Notes: generated by a model from the letters alone, not told the origin. Counted from the stretch's first letter, positions 1 to 9,363 are shown. The stretch is 64,000 nt of DNA from Parabacteroides bouchesdurhonensis (GCF_900186615.1 NZ_LT896588.1:2714559-2778558), one strand, 5' to 3'. Translations and numbers: made by a program.

Positions 1-1512
1 AAGGGACACTAACGGCCCTCTATTGTATTTATTGTCATTCCATAATTGCAGAAATTCTTCCGAATGATTTTTTTTCATCATAATAGCCCGGAGCATAGGA
101 GATATTAAGGCTAATATAAGTATTAATGCTAATATGGCACCCCGAATACCCGATATCTCTTTCATTATGAATGGAGCTACAAATTCCAACCAGATAAAGA
201 TGAGAACAAGAGTGACAGCGGTATATGTTCCAACAATGCGCATTAAAGCTTTCAATAGCTTATTCCATGCGCTCTTTTGACGAATCGTATTAGAGCCGGA
301 AGAGTAACGTTCTAAAAATCTTTTCCACGTGTCAGGTATGATTCTGTCAACTATTTTATAAGCGGGTTCGGAGAGTTTTATCATATAGGGAGTGAAAAAA
401 GTAGTTATTACAGACACTGCAACAACAATAGGATAGAGAAAATGATCCGTTACTCTCAAGCTTAATCCTAAAGCAGCTATAATGAAGGCAAATTCACCAA
501 TCTGGGCTAAAGAAAAACCTGATTGAATGGCTATTTTTAGAGGTTGTCCGGATAATAATATGCCGAATGACGCAAAACTTATTTGTCCTATCATAACAAC
601 CAGCGTTAATATGAGAATTGGTATTTTATATTGCCATAACAGGTGAGGATCTATTAACATCCCTACTGAAACGAAAAATATGGCTCCGAATAAGTTTTTA
701 ACCGGTTTTATCAGATTCTCAATACGTTCTGCTTCTACAGTCTCTGCCAGTATAGATCCCATAACAAACGCTCCTAATGCAGCCGAAAAGCCAGCTTTGG
801 TTGCGATTATTACCATGCCGAGACATAGTCCGATGCTTACGATTAGTAATGTTTCCTCGTTAAGGTAACTGCGAACTTTTTTCAAAAAAGAAGGAATAAG
901 ATAGATACCTACAACAAAACAAAATAAGAGAAAAATGCCAAGTTTGATCACGCTGCTTAACAGTTCAAATCCTTCTACATGCTTACTAATGGCTAGAGTG
1001 GAAAGTAAAACCATTAATAAAACAGCAAATAAATCTTCTACAATTAATACACCAAAGACAACGCCGGCAAAACGTTGATTGCGTAATCCCATATCATCGA
1101 AAGCTTTGAATATGATTGTCGTGGAAGACATAGACAACATTCCTCCTAAAAAAAGACTGTTCATATGCCCCCAGCCTAACAATAATCCGGAAATATATCC
1201 CAAAGTCATCATGCCGATTACGATTGTAATGGCTCCGGTGGTGGCAGTTCCGCCAACTTTCATTAATTTTTTTATACTGAAATCTAAGCCTAAAGCAAAT
1301 AAAAGGAAAATAATACCAATATCTGCCCATATATGGATACTTTCTACATCTGATACGGTTGGAATTTGTGTAAAGGCGGGTCCTGCAAGAATTCCGGCAA
1401 CAATATAGCCAAGAACAACCGGCTGTTTTAACCACTTGAATAACAGGGTTACCAGTCCGGCAGATATTAATATTACCGCTAAATCTGATATTAGCGAAGG
1501 TATCTGCGACAT
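1..1512 (-). CDS. Cation:proton antiporter, CPA2 (KefB-like) family, 3' end outside window
   Basis: The reverse frame from the ATG at 1512 stays open to base 1, giving 504 codons with no stop, so the C-terminus lies outside the window. The protein begins MSQIPSLISDLAVILISAGL and is almost wholly hydrophobic, with about a dozen predicted membrane segments. It contains a GYIVAGILAGP stretch and an FLLFALGLDFS stretch, both typical of the Na+/H+ exchanger fold of the CPA2 family. After about residue 400 there is a polar linker and further membrane helices rather than a recognisable TrkA-N domain within the visible part. Known members exchange K+ or Na+ for protons in the inner membrane; the ion here is not determinable. 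It is divergent from the AlbA_2 gene. Confidence 0.9.
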   Translation of the reverse strand, partial: MSQIPSLISDLAVILISAGLVTLLFKWLKQPVVLGYIVAGILAGPAFTQIPTVSDVESIHIWADIGIIFLLFALGLDFSIKKLMKVGGTATTGAITIVIGMMTLGYISGLLLGWGHMNSLFLGGMLSMSSTTIIFKAFDDMGLRNQRFAGVVFGVLIVEDLFAVLLMVLLSTLAISKHVEGFELLSSVIKLGIFLLFCFVVGIYLIPSFLKKVRSYLNEETLLIVSIGLCLGMVIIATKAGFSAALGAFVMGSILAETVEAERIENLIKPVKNLFGAIFFVSVGMLIDPHLLWQYKIPILILTLVVMIGQISFASFGILLSGQPLKIAIQSGFSLAQIGEFAFIIAALGLSLRVTDHFLYPIVVAVSVITTFFTPYMIKLSEPAYKIVDRIIPDTWKRFLERYSSGSNTIRQKSAWNKLLKALMRIVGTYTAVTLVLIFIWLEFVAPFIMKEISGIRGAILALILILALISPMLRAIMMKKNHSEEFLQLWNDNKYNRGPLVSL

Positions 1513-1530
1513 TGTTTCGTTGAATTTTCG

Positions 1531-1562
1531 ATTGGCAAAGTTATGTATTTATTTTAATTTTG
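1531..1562 (+). promoter_or_regulatory. Promoter of the AlbA_2 gene
   Basis: ATTG at 1531-1534 and TAATTTTG at 1555-1562 are separated by 20 bases, matching the Bacteroidetes housekeeping promoter. Its position means a TTG start at 1560 would lie in the promoter, which supports the ATG at 1584 as the true start. Confidence 0.6.
1536..1543 (-). promoter_or_regulatory. -7 box for the antiporter gene
   Basis: TAACTTTG on the minus strand matches the Bacteroidetes -7 consensus TAnnTTTG, 24 bases before the ATG at 1512. The nearest TTTG that could act as -33 is 24 bases away, longer than the usual 19-21, so only the -7 box is supported. It overlaps the divergent promoter of the next gene. Confidence 0.5.
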
Positions 1563-1583
1563 TCGTTCAAATACTTTGCCAAA

Positions 1584-2243
1584 ATGAAGAAGAAGCATCC
1601 TATAGAAGTGTTGATTGAGCAAGGAGAACATCAGCAACTTGATTTTAAATTTGAGGTGAGTGATAGTAAGAAGATTGCACGAACTCTCAGTGCCTTTGCG
1701 AACACAGATGGTGGACGGTTGTTAATTGGGGTAAAGGATAATGGGGTTGTTTCCGGGATACGCAGCGAGGAGGAATATTATATGATAGAGGCTGCTTCGA
1801 AAATGTATACTCGTCCGGAAGTTCCTTTTGATGCAACAAAATGGGATATAAACGGAAAGGTTGTACTTGAAATATATATTGCGCCAAGTTGTAATAAACC
1901 TCATTGCGCACCGGATAAAGAAGATAAATATAAGGCATATATTCGTGTGGCGGATGAGAATATATTGGCTAACGAAGTTTTGATGCTTTCTTGGCAGAAG
2001 AAATATAAAACAGAAGGAACATTACTTAAAATTAGTAAGCCTGTTGAGACATTATTTTTTTGGTTGGGCAAGCATGACTATATAAGTATTAAACAGTTTT
2101 GCCGGATTGCCCATATTAATTATTATACGGCACGGAATATCTTGAGTGATTTAATAGCCATAGATGCCTTGGAATATGTTATTGTGAATAAACATATTCT
2201 TTATAAGAAGCAATTTGATGCTGAATTAATGCAATTAAAATAG
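1584..2243 (+). CDS. AlbA_2 (Schlafen-type) domain protein
   Basis: The protein (219 residues from ATG 1584) has an N-terminal AlbA_2 domain: the segments LDFKFEVSD, ARTLSAFANTDGGRLLIGVKDNG and a later YKAYIRVADEN are the usual signature of this putative nucleic-acid-binding domain, also found in Schlafen-like and transcriptional-regulator proteins. The C-terminal third (roughly residues 150-219) looks like a winged helix (a SIKQFCRIAHINYYTARNIL helix-turn-helix-like stretch). The family is annotated as putative DNA-binding or ATP-binding, with no agreed function in Bacteroidetes. A longer reading from TTG 1560 is possible but overlaps the -7 box. Confidence 0.8.
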   Translation: MKKKHPIEVLIEQGEHQQLDFKFEVSDSKKIARTLSAFANTDGGRLLIGVKDNGVVSGIRSEEEYYMIEAASKMYTRPEVPFDATKWDINGKVVLEIYIAPSCNKPHCAPDKEDKYKAYIRVADENILANEVLMLSWQKKYKTEGTLLKISKPVETLFFWLGKHDYISIKQFCRIAHINYYTARNILSDLIAIDALEYVIVNKHILYKKQFDAELMQLK

Positions 2244-2269
2244 TGAACATATTATTATGTTCTATTATT

Positions 2270-3661
2270 TTATGATTCTTTCTTTGCCGTTTCTACATAT
2301 ATCTGGGCATTTTCAAAACGTGTTACTATAACAGGGCTTCCTTTTTCAATGAATCCGTTTTCGGAAATGGCATCGTATAGTTCATTTTCTATTATTACTT
2401 TACCGGAAGGCCGAAGAACAGTTCCTGCTGTGCCTTCTTTCCCTATCAGGTTACTGAGAATGGGAGTGGAAACTGCTTTTTCGAGATTTGTATTTAATGC
2501 GACTTTGCGGAGCATCCCTCGACTCCCTATTTTACTGGATATCCAGAGTATAACGACAAAGCTGATCCCTAATCCCATTAATACAATTAAAGAAGCACGG
2601 CCAGCCTCTATGCCGGAGACTGTTTCAAAGTTGAAGTCATTATTGTTTAAAAGGCTCATTGTCAGTCCGCCTACAATAAAGAGAATACCACAGATGCCGG
2701 CAATGCCGAATCCGGGAATAACAAATATCTCCGCGGCAATAAGCAGCACGCCAAATACAAATAATAGTATTTCCCAATTTTGGGCAAGTCCATCTATATA
2801 AAGAGGTGCAAAATATAATATGGCGGCAATAAGAGATGCTGCTGATGGAAATCCTAAGCCCGGGGTTTGCATTTCAAAATAAATACCTCCGATAATAATG
2901 ATTATAAGTAATGACTGTATCATTGGATTCATGAGAAATCCTTTTAGATTATCGAGAAAGGAGGGGGTATATGAAACTAATTTATAGTCTTTATATCCTA
3001 GATGTTTAGTAATAACTTCATCCGTTGATTCTGCGATACCATCACAATATCCCCATTTTACAGCATCTTCTGCAGTAAGAGTCAATACCTTTCCTGTATC
3101 TATTAGATGGGGAATGAAAACACGTTCGTCTACCATAGCTTCTGCTATTTGAGGGTCTCTTTTCCATTTGAAGACAGTGTCGTTTTTCTGTATAATAGTA
3201 TCTTTTCCATGAGCTTCTGCTGTAGACCGTATCATAGACCGCATATATGATTGATACTTGTCCGGCATGGCTGCTCCTGTTTGATTTACAACAGTAGCAG
3301 CTCCTATATTAGCTCCTTTCCTCATGTATATTTTTTTACAAGCGATAGAGATAAGTGCTCCGGCTGATGCGGCATTGTTATCTATGAATACATATACGGG
3401 CAGTGGGCTGTAAAGAATAGCCGTCCTCATTGAATCTGCAGCATCAACCAGGCCTCCATAGGTGTTCATATGTATTAAAACGGCGTTTGCTCCTAGTTTT
3501 TGAGCTTCTGTTAATCCGTTACTAAGATATAATCTGGTCGTATTGTCTATCTCTTTTCTTATATCAATTTGATATATGATGGATTCTTGATTTGTCTCAG
3601 ACTGTAAGATGTTTGCGGGAAGGAGCAATATGAATAATATAAGCGTTAATAGTCTTTTCAT
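2270..3661 (-). CDS. NfeD family membrane protein with ClpP-like serine protease domain
   Basis: The 463-residue protein begins with a signal peptide (about 1-21), then a ClpP/SppA-like domain with the pattern DNNAASAGALIS, placing the nucleophile at Ser99, and a Lys135 in DKYQSYMR as general base. These positions match the Ser/Lys dyad described for archaeal stomatin-operon proteases. From about residue 240 there are four to five membrane helices, and residues 395-455 form the NfeD OB-fold. Known relatives act with stomatin-like proteins in membrane quality control, but no stomatin gene is adjacent here. A complete long-form NfeD (NfeD1b type). It converges with the AlbA_2 gene, 26 bases apart. 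Confidence 0.9.
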   Translation of the reverse strand: MKRLLTLILFILLLPANILQSETNQESIIYQIDIRKEIDNTTRLYLSNGLTEAQKLGANAVLIHMNTYGGLVDAADSMRTAILYSPLPVYVFIDNNAASAGALISIACKKIYMRKGANIGAATVVNQTGAAMPDKYQSYMRSMIRSTAEAHGKDTIIQKNDTVFKWKRDPQIAEAMVDERVFIPHLIDTGKVLTLTAEDAVKWGYCDGIAESTDEVITKHLGYKDYKLVSYTPSFLDNLKGFLMNPMIQSLLIIIIIGGIYFEMQTPGLGFPSAASLIAAILYFAPLYIDGLAQNWEILLFVFGVLLIAAEIFVIPGFGIAGICGILFIVGGLTMSLLNNNDFNFETVSGIEAGRASLIVLMGLGISFVVILWISSKIGSRGMLRKVALNTNLEKAVSTPILSNLIGKEGTAGTVLRPSGKVIIENELYDAISENGFIEKGSPVIVTRFENAQIYVETAKKES

Positions 3662-3850
3662 TTTTTTTATTTCTTCATGTTTTTACAGATAGTTACACTT
3701 TGTAATTGCTTACTTGTAAATATTGAATTTTAAACTTGGAATAAGTTGTAATTTCTGCTCATTTTCAGCTTGTTTTATGATTAAAATATTAAGTTACTAT
3801 TTTAAATATTAATAATGCTCAAAGAGGTATTTATTTTTATTTTTTATTTA

Positions 3851-3858
3851 TACATTTG
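3851..3858 (+). promoter_or_regulatory. -7 box upstream of the ECF sigma gene
   Basis: TACATTTG fits TAnnTTTG, 50 bases before the ATG at 3909. No matching TTTG is seen at the -33 distance. The remaining spacer 3662-3850 is very AT-rich and shows nothing else recognisable. Confidence 0.4.
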
Positions 3859-3908
3859 TGCATCCATCAATAGTGATAGGGTAATAATTAATTAAAAAGT
3901 AATATCAT

Positions 3909-4418
3909 ATGAACGCGTTGCAATTTCAGAAAAAATTGTTGAGCATGCAAGAAAATATGATGAATTTTGCACTAATGCTCACTGCTAATAGAGATGATGC
4001 TCAAGATTTAATGCAGGACACAACGCTAAAGGTATTAGACAATCAAGAAAAGTTTGTTGATAATATCAATTTTAAGGGTTGGGTCTTAACCGTTATGCGG
4101 AATATTTTTATAAATAACTATCATAAGATTGTTAGAACTCAAACGGTCGTAGATCAAAGTGTCGATTTGTATAATTTAGATGTTATAAATGATTCAGGGT
4201 TTGATACTCCTGACGGGGCATACCAAATTCAGGAAATCTCAAAAGCAATTAATAGTCTCAATAATGAATTAAAGATTCCGTTCTCAATGTTTTTGAGTGG
4301 TTATAAATATAACGAAATAGCAGAAAAATTGAATGTTCCATTGGGAACCGTGAAAAGTCGTATATTCTTTGCTCGCCAAGAATTACAGAAAAATTTAAAA
4401 GATTTTAGAAATGAATAA
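3909..4418 (+). CDS. ECF-type RNA polymerase sigma factor
   Basis: The 169-residue protein has sigma region 2 at about residues 15-80 (LTANRDDAQDLMQDTTLKVL, then FKGWVLTVMRNIFINNYHK) and region 4 at about 120-162, ending in a helix-turn-helix (YNEIAEKLNVPLGTVKSRI). Size and layout are those of a minimal extracytoplasmic-function sigma factor. Many ECF genes are followed by a membrane anti-sigma gene; here a terminator follows directly and no anti-sigma is present, so it is probably controlled in some other way. Bacteroides species have orphan ECF factors involved in stress and oxygen tolerance, but this assignment would be a guess. Confidence 0.93.
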   Translation: MNALQFQKKLLSMQENMMNFALMLTANRDDAQDLMQDTTLKVLDNQEKFVDNINFKGWVLTVMRNIFINNYHKIVRTQTVVDQSVDLYNLDVINDSGFDTPDGAYQIQEISKAINSLNNELKIPFSMFLSGYKYNEIAEKLNVPLGTVKSRIFFARQELQKNLKDFRNE

Positions 4419-4440
4419 ATAATTACTATATATAATTCAA

Positions 4441-4472
4441 GCCGTCTTACTTATCGTGAGGCGGCTTTTTTA
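4441..4472 (+). terminator. Rho-independent terminator of the ECF sigma gene
   Basis: A 10-bp stem (4441-4450 with 4456-4465, including G-T pairs) with a 5-base loop is followed by a T tract, 22 bases after the stop codon. Confidence 0.85.
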
Positions 4473-4517
4473 TTATGAAATAATTGATATTTCAATGCAC
4501 GTTAGTTAATAAATCAT

Positions 4518-4525
4518 TACTTTTG
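4518..4525 (+). promoter_or_regulatory. -7 box of the threonine aldolase gene
   Basis: TACTTTTG fits TAnnTTTG, 19 bases upstream of the ATG at 4545, implying a very short leader. No -33 TTTG at the right distance. Confidence 0.5.
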
Positions 4526-4544
4526 ATGCAAAATTGAATTTAAT

Positions 4545-5576
4545 ATGAGAAGTTTTGCAAGTGATAATAATTCAGGCGTGCATCCCTATATCATGGATGC
4601 TATAGTGAAGGCAAATGACGGTCATGCCGTTGGTTATGGAGATGATCCTTGGACTGAGGCTGCTGTTTGTAAAATAAAGGAAATATTTGGGAAGGTCGCA
4701 TCTCCTTTTTTTGTTTTTAATGGTACCGGAGCAAATTCCGTTGCTTTACAGGCTGTTACTCGTCCATATAATAGTATTTTATGCGCCGAAACTGCCCATA
4801 TAAATGTAGATGAGTGTGGAGCTCCGGCTCGTATGACAGGATGTGCAGTGGTTACGATTCCTACAAAAAATGGTAAACTATCGCCCGAACTTATCTTGCC
4901 TCGATTACATAATTTTGGCGTCTGCCATCATTCTCAGCCAAAGGTTGTATATATATCACAAGTATCTGAGTTAGGAACAGTATATACAATAGAGGAAATT
5001 AAGGCTATTGCTGATTTGTTGCATTCATACAATATGTATTTGCACATGGATGGTGCTCGTTTGGCAAATGCCTGTGCTTATCTAAAATGTACAATGAAGC
5101 AAATTACAGTAGATGCAGGTGTTGATATTTTAAGTTTTGGAGGGACAAAAAACGGTATGATGATGGGAGAGGCTGTTATTTCCTTTCGACCTGAAATAAC
5201 GGAAAATTTAATGTATTATCGAAAACAGTCGGCGCAATTAGCTTCTAAACTCCGTTATTTATCTGCACAATTTATTCCTTATCTGGAAAATAATCTGTGG
5301 TTGGAAAACGCCATGAAGGCGAATATTAGTGCAGCCAAGCTGGCTGATATATTAGGACAATACTCCCAAATTCAATTTACTCAGAAAGTAGAATCGAATC
5401 AACTCTTCTTTACGATTCCTGTAGAAGCATTGAAAAAATTACAAGAAAAATATTTCTTTTATATGTGGAATGATGAGATAAATGAGGTCCGATTAGTGAC
5501 ATCTTGGGATACGTCAGGAGAAGATATTGCCCGGTTCGAACAAGATTTAAAAGAGATACTGGATAGTGTGTCTTAG
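4545..5576 (+). CDS. Low-specificity L-threonine aldolase
   Basis: This 343-residue PLP enzyme of the beta-eliminating lyase/threonine aldolase family splits threonine (and allo-threonine) into glycine and acetaldehyde. Visible family features are the N-terminal RSFASDNNSGVHPYIMDAI segment, the YGDDPWT motif, HMDGARLANA carrying the PLP-contacting Asp, and the Schiff-base Lys202 in FGGTKNGMMMGEA. Length is standard. It is flanked by the sigma-factor terminator and by an independent promoter for the next gene, so it is probably monocistronic. It may supply glycine for one-carbon metabolism. Confidence 0.93.
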   Translation: MRSFASDNNSGVHPYIMDAIVKANDGHAVGYGDDPWTEAAVCKIKEIFGKVASPFFVFNGTGANSVALQAVTRPYNSILCAETAHINVDECGAPARMTGCAVVTIPTKNGKLSPELILPRLHNFGVCHHSQPKVVYISQVSELGTVYTIEEIKAIADLLHSYNMYLHMDGARLANACAYLKCTMKQITVDAGVDILSFGGTKNGMMMGEAVISFRPEITENLMYYRKQSAQLASKLRYLSAQFIPYLENNLWLENAMKANISAAKLADILGQYSQIQFTQKVESNQLFFTIPVEALKKLQEKYFFYMWNDEINEVRLVTSWDTSGEDIARFEQDLKEILDSVS

Positions 5577-5602
5577 TGGCACTTATTGATTGAATAATTT
5601 TG

Positions 5603-5610
5603 TATATTTG
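5603..5610 (+). promoter_or_regulatory. -7 box of the two-domain phosphoesterase gene
   Basis: TATATTTG fits TAnnTTTG, 33 bases before the ATG at 5644. No well-spaced -33 element is seen. Confidence 0.45.
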
Positions 5611-5643
5611 TTTTCTAAACTTTAAACTAATACGAATGATGAT

Positions 5644-7497
5644 ATGAAAAGATGGATAGTATATATTACAACTTTGTTACTGTTGCCAATAACCGGAATT
5701 TGGGCTGGAAATAATCTGCAAGAAAGGAATACATTACGTATAATGAGTTATAATATACGCAATGCCAAAGGAATGGACGATATGACTAGTTATCAGCGTA
5801 TAGCGGATGTAATAAATCAAATTCATCCGGATGTCGTTGCTGTTCAAGAAATAGATAGTGTAACTGGTAGAAGTGGAGGAAATGATGTTCTTCGTGAATT
5901 GGCTGAACGTACATTGATGTTTCGCACTTATGCCCCGGCTATTAACTATGATGGAGGTAGGTATGGTATAGGTGTCTTGAGTAAAGAAAAACCAATTAAC
6001 TCCCGTTATTTACCTTTGCCGGGTAGGGAAGAAGCCCGTGTTTTATTGGCTGTTGAATTTGAAAAGTATATATTTTGCTGTACACATCTTTCATTAACGC
6101 CTGAAGATCAAATTCTATCATTGCCAATTATTCGACAATTGGCTAAAGAGGCAAATAAACCATTTTTTATTGCCGGAGATTGGAACGCAACGCCTACCTC
6201 TTCTTTGTTGGCTGATATTCAAAAGGATTTTACAATTATAACGAACCCGAAGCAGCTTACTTTTCCTGCAGATGTACCTGATTGTTGTTTAGATTACATA
6301 GCAATTTATAAAACGACAAATTTGCCGATTACGTGTTTATCAAGTCACGTCTGCAACGAACCTGTAGCATCAGATCATCGTCCGGTTGTGGCAGATATAG
6401 TCTTCAAAGCGGATAAAAAAGATATATTTTTATCGTCCCCTTACTTACAGAATCCGTTTGGAAATGGAATAACAGTTATGTGGCAGACTACAGTCCCGGC
6501 TTATAGTTGGGTAGAGTATGGTACGGATACCTTGAATTTACATAGTGCCCGTACATTGTTGGACGGACAAGTAATATGCAATGGCTTACATAATAAAGTA
6601 CGTTTGGATAATTTGAAACCTGGACAAAAATATTATTATCGCATATGTTCTCAAGAAATAATGCTTTATCAAGCTTATAAGAAAATATTTGGAGAAACGG
6701 CGATATCCCCATTTTACTCTTTTACATTGCCGACAACTCAGACTGAAGATTTTACAGCAATAATTTTTAATGACTTGCATAAAGAGATTGCGACATTAGA
6801 TGGCCTTTACGGACAAATTAAAAATATACCGTATGATTTTGTGATCTTTAATGGAGATTGTGTTGCCGAGTCACATACAGAAGAAGAAGCATTGTCATTC
6901 CTTTCTTATACATGTCGCAAAGTGAGAGCCAGTGAAGTCCCAACATTCTTTTTGCGAGGAAATCATGAAATACGTGATGCTTTTTCTATTGGACTACGTG
7001 ATTTGTTTGATTATGTAGGAGACAAAACTTATGGCGCTTTTAATTGGGGAGATACTCGTTTTGTCATGCTGGATTGTGGAGAAGACAAACCGGATACTAC
7101 ATGGGTATACTATGGTTTAAATGATTTTACCGGATTGCGCCAGGAACAAGTGGGCTTTCTTGCCGATGAATTAAGTTGTAAATCATTTAAAAAATCTACT
7201 AAAAGAGTTTTGATTGGACATGTTCCTGTATATGGAAACACAGATAAATATCAGCCATGTACTGAGATATGGGGAGGGCTACTGGCGAAAGCTCCTTTTG
7301 ATATTAATATAAGTGCACATACTCATCAATATGCGTATCATCCGAAAGGCTCGCTTGGAAATAATTTCCCTGTGGTAATAGGGGGAGGGTGTATGCCTGA
7401 AGAGGCAACTGTAATGGTATTACAGAAAAAAGGAAAAGAAATGAATTTGCGCGTAATGAATATAAAGGGAGAAGAAATCCTTAATTTAAAATTATAA
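5644..7497 (+). CDS. Secreted fusion of an endonuclease/exonuclease/phosphatase domain and a calcineurin-like phosphoesterase
   Basis: The 617-residue protein has a signal peptide (about 1-21), then an EEP-fold hydrolase (about 28-258) with MSYNIRNAKG, VAVQEIDS, GDWNATP near 178 and SDHRPV near 242, the metal- and phosphate-binding motifs of the DNase I/synaptojanin superfamily. A fibronectin-like segment like that of purple acid phosphatases (about 262-365) follows. The C-terminal half is a metallophosphoesterase with NDLHKE, NGDCVAE near 402, GNHE near 438, GHVPVYG near 525 and HTHQY near 559. Both catalytic sets look complete. The export signal implies an envelope or extracellular phosphodiesterase, perhaps on lipids or nucleotides; the substrate is not known. 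It may be cotranscribed with the downstream hydrolase. Confidence 0.85.
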   Translation: MKRWIVYITTLLLLPITGIWAGNNLQERNTLRIMSYNIRNAKGMDDMTSYQRIADVINQIHPDVVAVQEIDSVTGRSGGNDVLRELAERTLMFRTYAPAINYDGGRYGIGVLSKEKPINSRYLPLPGREEARVLLAVEFEKYIFCCTHLSLTPEDQILSLPIIRQLAKEANKPFFIAGDWNATPTSSLLADIQKDFTIITNPKQLTFPADVPDCCLDYIAIYKTTNLPITCLSSHVCNEPVASDHRPVVADIVFKADKKDIFLSSPYLQNPFGNGITVMWQTTVPAYSWVEYGTDTLNLHSARTLLDGQVICNGLHNKVRLDNLKPGQKYYYRICSQEIMLYQAYKKIFGETAISPFYSFTLPTTQTEDFTAIIFNDLHKEIATLDGLYGQIKNIPYDFVIFNGDCVAESHTEEEALSFLSYTCRKVRASEVPTFFLRGNHEIRDAFSIGLRDLFDYVGDKTYGAFNWGDTRFVMLDCGEDKPDTTWVYYGLNDFTGLRQEQVGFLADELSCKSFKKSTKRVLIGHVPVYGNTDKYQPCTEIWGGLLAKAPFDINISAHTHQYAYHPKGSLGNNFPVVIGGGCMPEEATVMVLQKKGKEMNLRVMNIKGEEILNLKL

Positions 7498-7551
7498 TAA
7501 GGTACGTAACTAAATAATTTGGACGATTGTAAGATTATAATTCGATAAATT

Positions 7552-9090
7552 ATGAAACATTGTATTAAATCTATACTATTAGGATGGGTGTTATTATGTT
7601 CGTCTGTTTATGCTAAACAGATAACAACAGATGGTTTACAACGTAGTACACCTGAACAGGAAGGTGTGCCTTCCTCAGCAATATTGAATTATGTAAATGC
7701 TGTAGAGCAGCAGAATCTAGGAATACATAGTTTTATGTTACTCCGTCATGGGAAAGTTATTGCAGAAGGATGGTGGAATCCATATGAACCGGAGCTGCGG
7801 CATATTGCTCATTCTGTGAGTAAAACATTTACTTCTACAGCTGTAGGATTTGCGGTTAACGAAAAGTTGTTAACGGTAGAAGATAAGGTGATGTGCTTTT
7901 TCCCGGAATATTTACCGGATACAATTACTCCTTATTTGGAGCAATTAGCAATAAAGAACTTATTGACAATGGCAGATGGGCAAGAACCTGCTCCGGCATA
8001 TACAATGGCAGATGGTAATTGGGTAAAATCATATTTATCCACTCCTATTGTTAATAAACCGGGAGAAAAGTTTATCTATAGTTCATATGCGACTTATATG
8101 GTTTCTGCTATTTTGCAAAGTGTGACGGGGCAAACTGTGCTTGATTATTTACAACCACGATTGTTTGAACCTTTAGGAATAAGAAATATTCTTTGGGAGC
8201 AAAATCTGGAAGGTGTCAGCTGTGGAGGGTGGGGGCTTCGACTTAAAACAGCGGATTTAGCAAAGTTGGGACAATTGTATCTCCAAAAAGGGAAATGGAA
8301 TGGTAAACAACTTTTGCCGGTTTCCTGGATTAAAGAAGCTACGGCTGTACATATTCATCAACAACCGGATCTGTCTGAAGAAGAATGTGCAAAAAATGAC
8401 TGGGCTTTAGGCTATGGTTATTATATATGGAGATGCCGGAATAATGCCTTTCGTGCGGATGGTGCTGCAGGACAGTATATTATTGTCATGCCGGATCAGG
8501 ATATGGTAATGGCGATTACGTCAGAGTCTCCGGATATGAGGGCTGAATTAAGTCTTGTTTGGGATCATATTCTTCCGGCCGTTAAAAATAAGAAACTGCC
8601 GAATGATAAAGAGGCATATGAAGCATTAAAGTCTAAGCTGCCAACGTTAAGTTTACCAAAGCCGTTTGAAACTCTTGGCTCTTTGCAGGGGAAAACTATG
8701 GTCAGGCATTATTCTGTAGAGCCTAATGAACAAGGTATTAAGCAACTGTCTGTTAAAGTTTCAGCTAATGAATGCCAGTTGATTTTAGTAACTAATGGCG
8801 CTACTCATTCATTTACATGTGGTAATGGGCGTTGGATACGAGGTGAAACAGAAAGAAATAGTCCTTATTTTGATTCTAAGCGTCGTAATCCTGTAGGCTT
8901 GTCTCCATTTAGTGTTGCGGGATATTATGGCTGGAAAAATGAGAATACATTACAACTTCGACTCCTTTATCTGGAAGATAATACATCGGAAACATTCACT
9001 ATTTCGGATGATGATGGAAAGGTGGTGGTGACGTTATGTACAAATTCTGATAATAAAGGAATTCAATTAAGAGGATATCGAAATGAATAG
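7552..9090 (+). CDS. Secreted beta-lactamase-fold serine hydrolase
   Basis: The 512-residue protein has a signal peptide (to about residue 21) and a class C beta-lactamase/DD-peptidase-like domain (about 30-350). The catalytic SxxK is in HSVSKTF (Ser88, Lys91) and the tyrosine motif in FIYSSYATYM near 176; an ADGAAGQYI segment near 305 corresponds to the third motif region. The remaining 150 residues form a beta-rich tail of unknown role. Family members include esterases, peptidases and peptidoglycan-modifying enzymes, so the substrate cannot be assigned; antibiotic hydrolysis should not be assumed. It starts 55 bases after the phosphoesterase and ends before a terminator. Confidence 0.85.
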   Translation: MKHCIKSILLGWVLLCSSVYAKQITTDGLQRSTPEQEGVPSSAILNYVNAVEQQNLGIHSFMLLRHGKVIAEGWWNPYEPELRHIAHSVSKTFTSTAVGFAVNEKLLTVEDKVMCFFPEYLPDTITPYLEQLAIKNLLTMADGQEPAPAYTMADGNWVKSYLSTPIVNKPGEKFIYSSYATYMVSAILQSVTGQTVLDYLQPRLFEPLGIRNILWEQNLEGVSCGGWGLRLKTADLAKLGQLYLQKGKWNGKQLLPVSWIKEATAVHIHQQPDLSEEECAKNDWALGYGYYIWRCRNNAFRADGAAGQYIIVMPDQDMVMAITSESPDMRAELSLVWDHILPAVKNKKLPNDKEAYEALKSKLPTLSLPKPFETLGSLQGKTMVRHYSVEPNEQGIKQLSVKVSANECQLILVTNGATHSFTCGNGRWIRGETERNSPYFDSKRRNPVGLSPFSVAGYYGWKNENTLQLRLLYLEDNTSETFTISDDDGKVVVTLCTNSDNKGIQLRGYRNE

Positions 9091-9120
9091 AAGTGTATTT
9101 GGACAATCGTAAAATAGAAA

Positions 9121-9153
9121 AGCCGATATACAACTAATGTATGTCGGCTTTAT
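9121..9153 (+). terminator. Terminator after the serine hydrolase
   Basis: A 12-bp stem (9121-9132 with 9138-9149, one G-T pair) with a 5-base loop is followed by a T-rich stretch. The gene ends at 9090. Confidence 0.85.
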
Positions 9154-9169
9154 ATTTATTCTTTAAAAG

Positions 9170-9241
<72 letters not shown>

Positions 9242-9274
9242 ATATAGTTGCATATCTATTGCTGATTGCGTGTG

Positions 9275-9305
9275 CAAAGGTAGCTATTATTCTTAAAGAT
9301 GCAAA
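9275..9305 (-). promoter_or_regulatory. Promoter of the initiator tRNA gene
   Basis: On the minus strand TTTG (9305-9302) and TACCTTTG (9282-9275) are 19 bases apart, a full match to the Bacteroidetes consensus, 34 bases from the tRNA 5' end. Confidence 0.8.
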
Positions 9306-9363
9306 TTTATCGTAAGTTTTTTTTATTCTACTTGGTAGATACAATCTTTTTTAAGTACTTTGC

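Noticed and set aside
7552-9090. Antibiotic-resistance beta-lactamase
   Set aside because: The SxxK and Tyr motifs define the broad serine-hydrolase fold only; the long beta-rich tail and context do not indicate drug hydrolysis.
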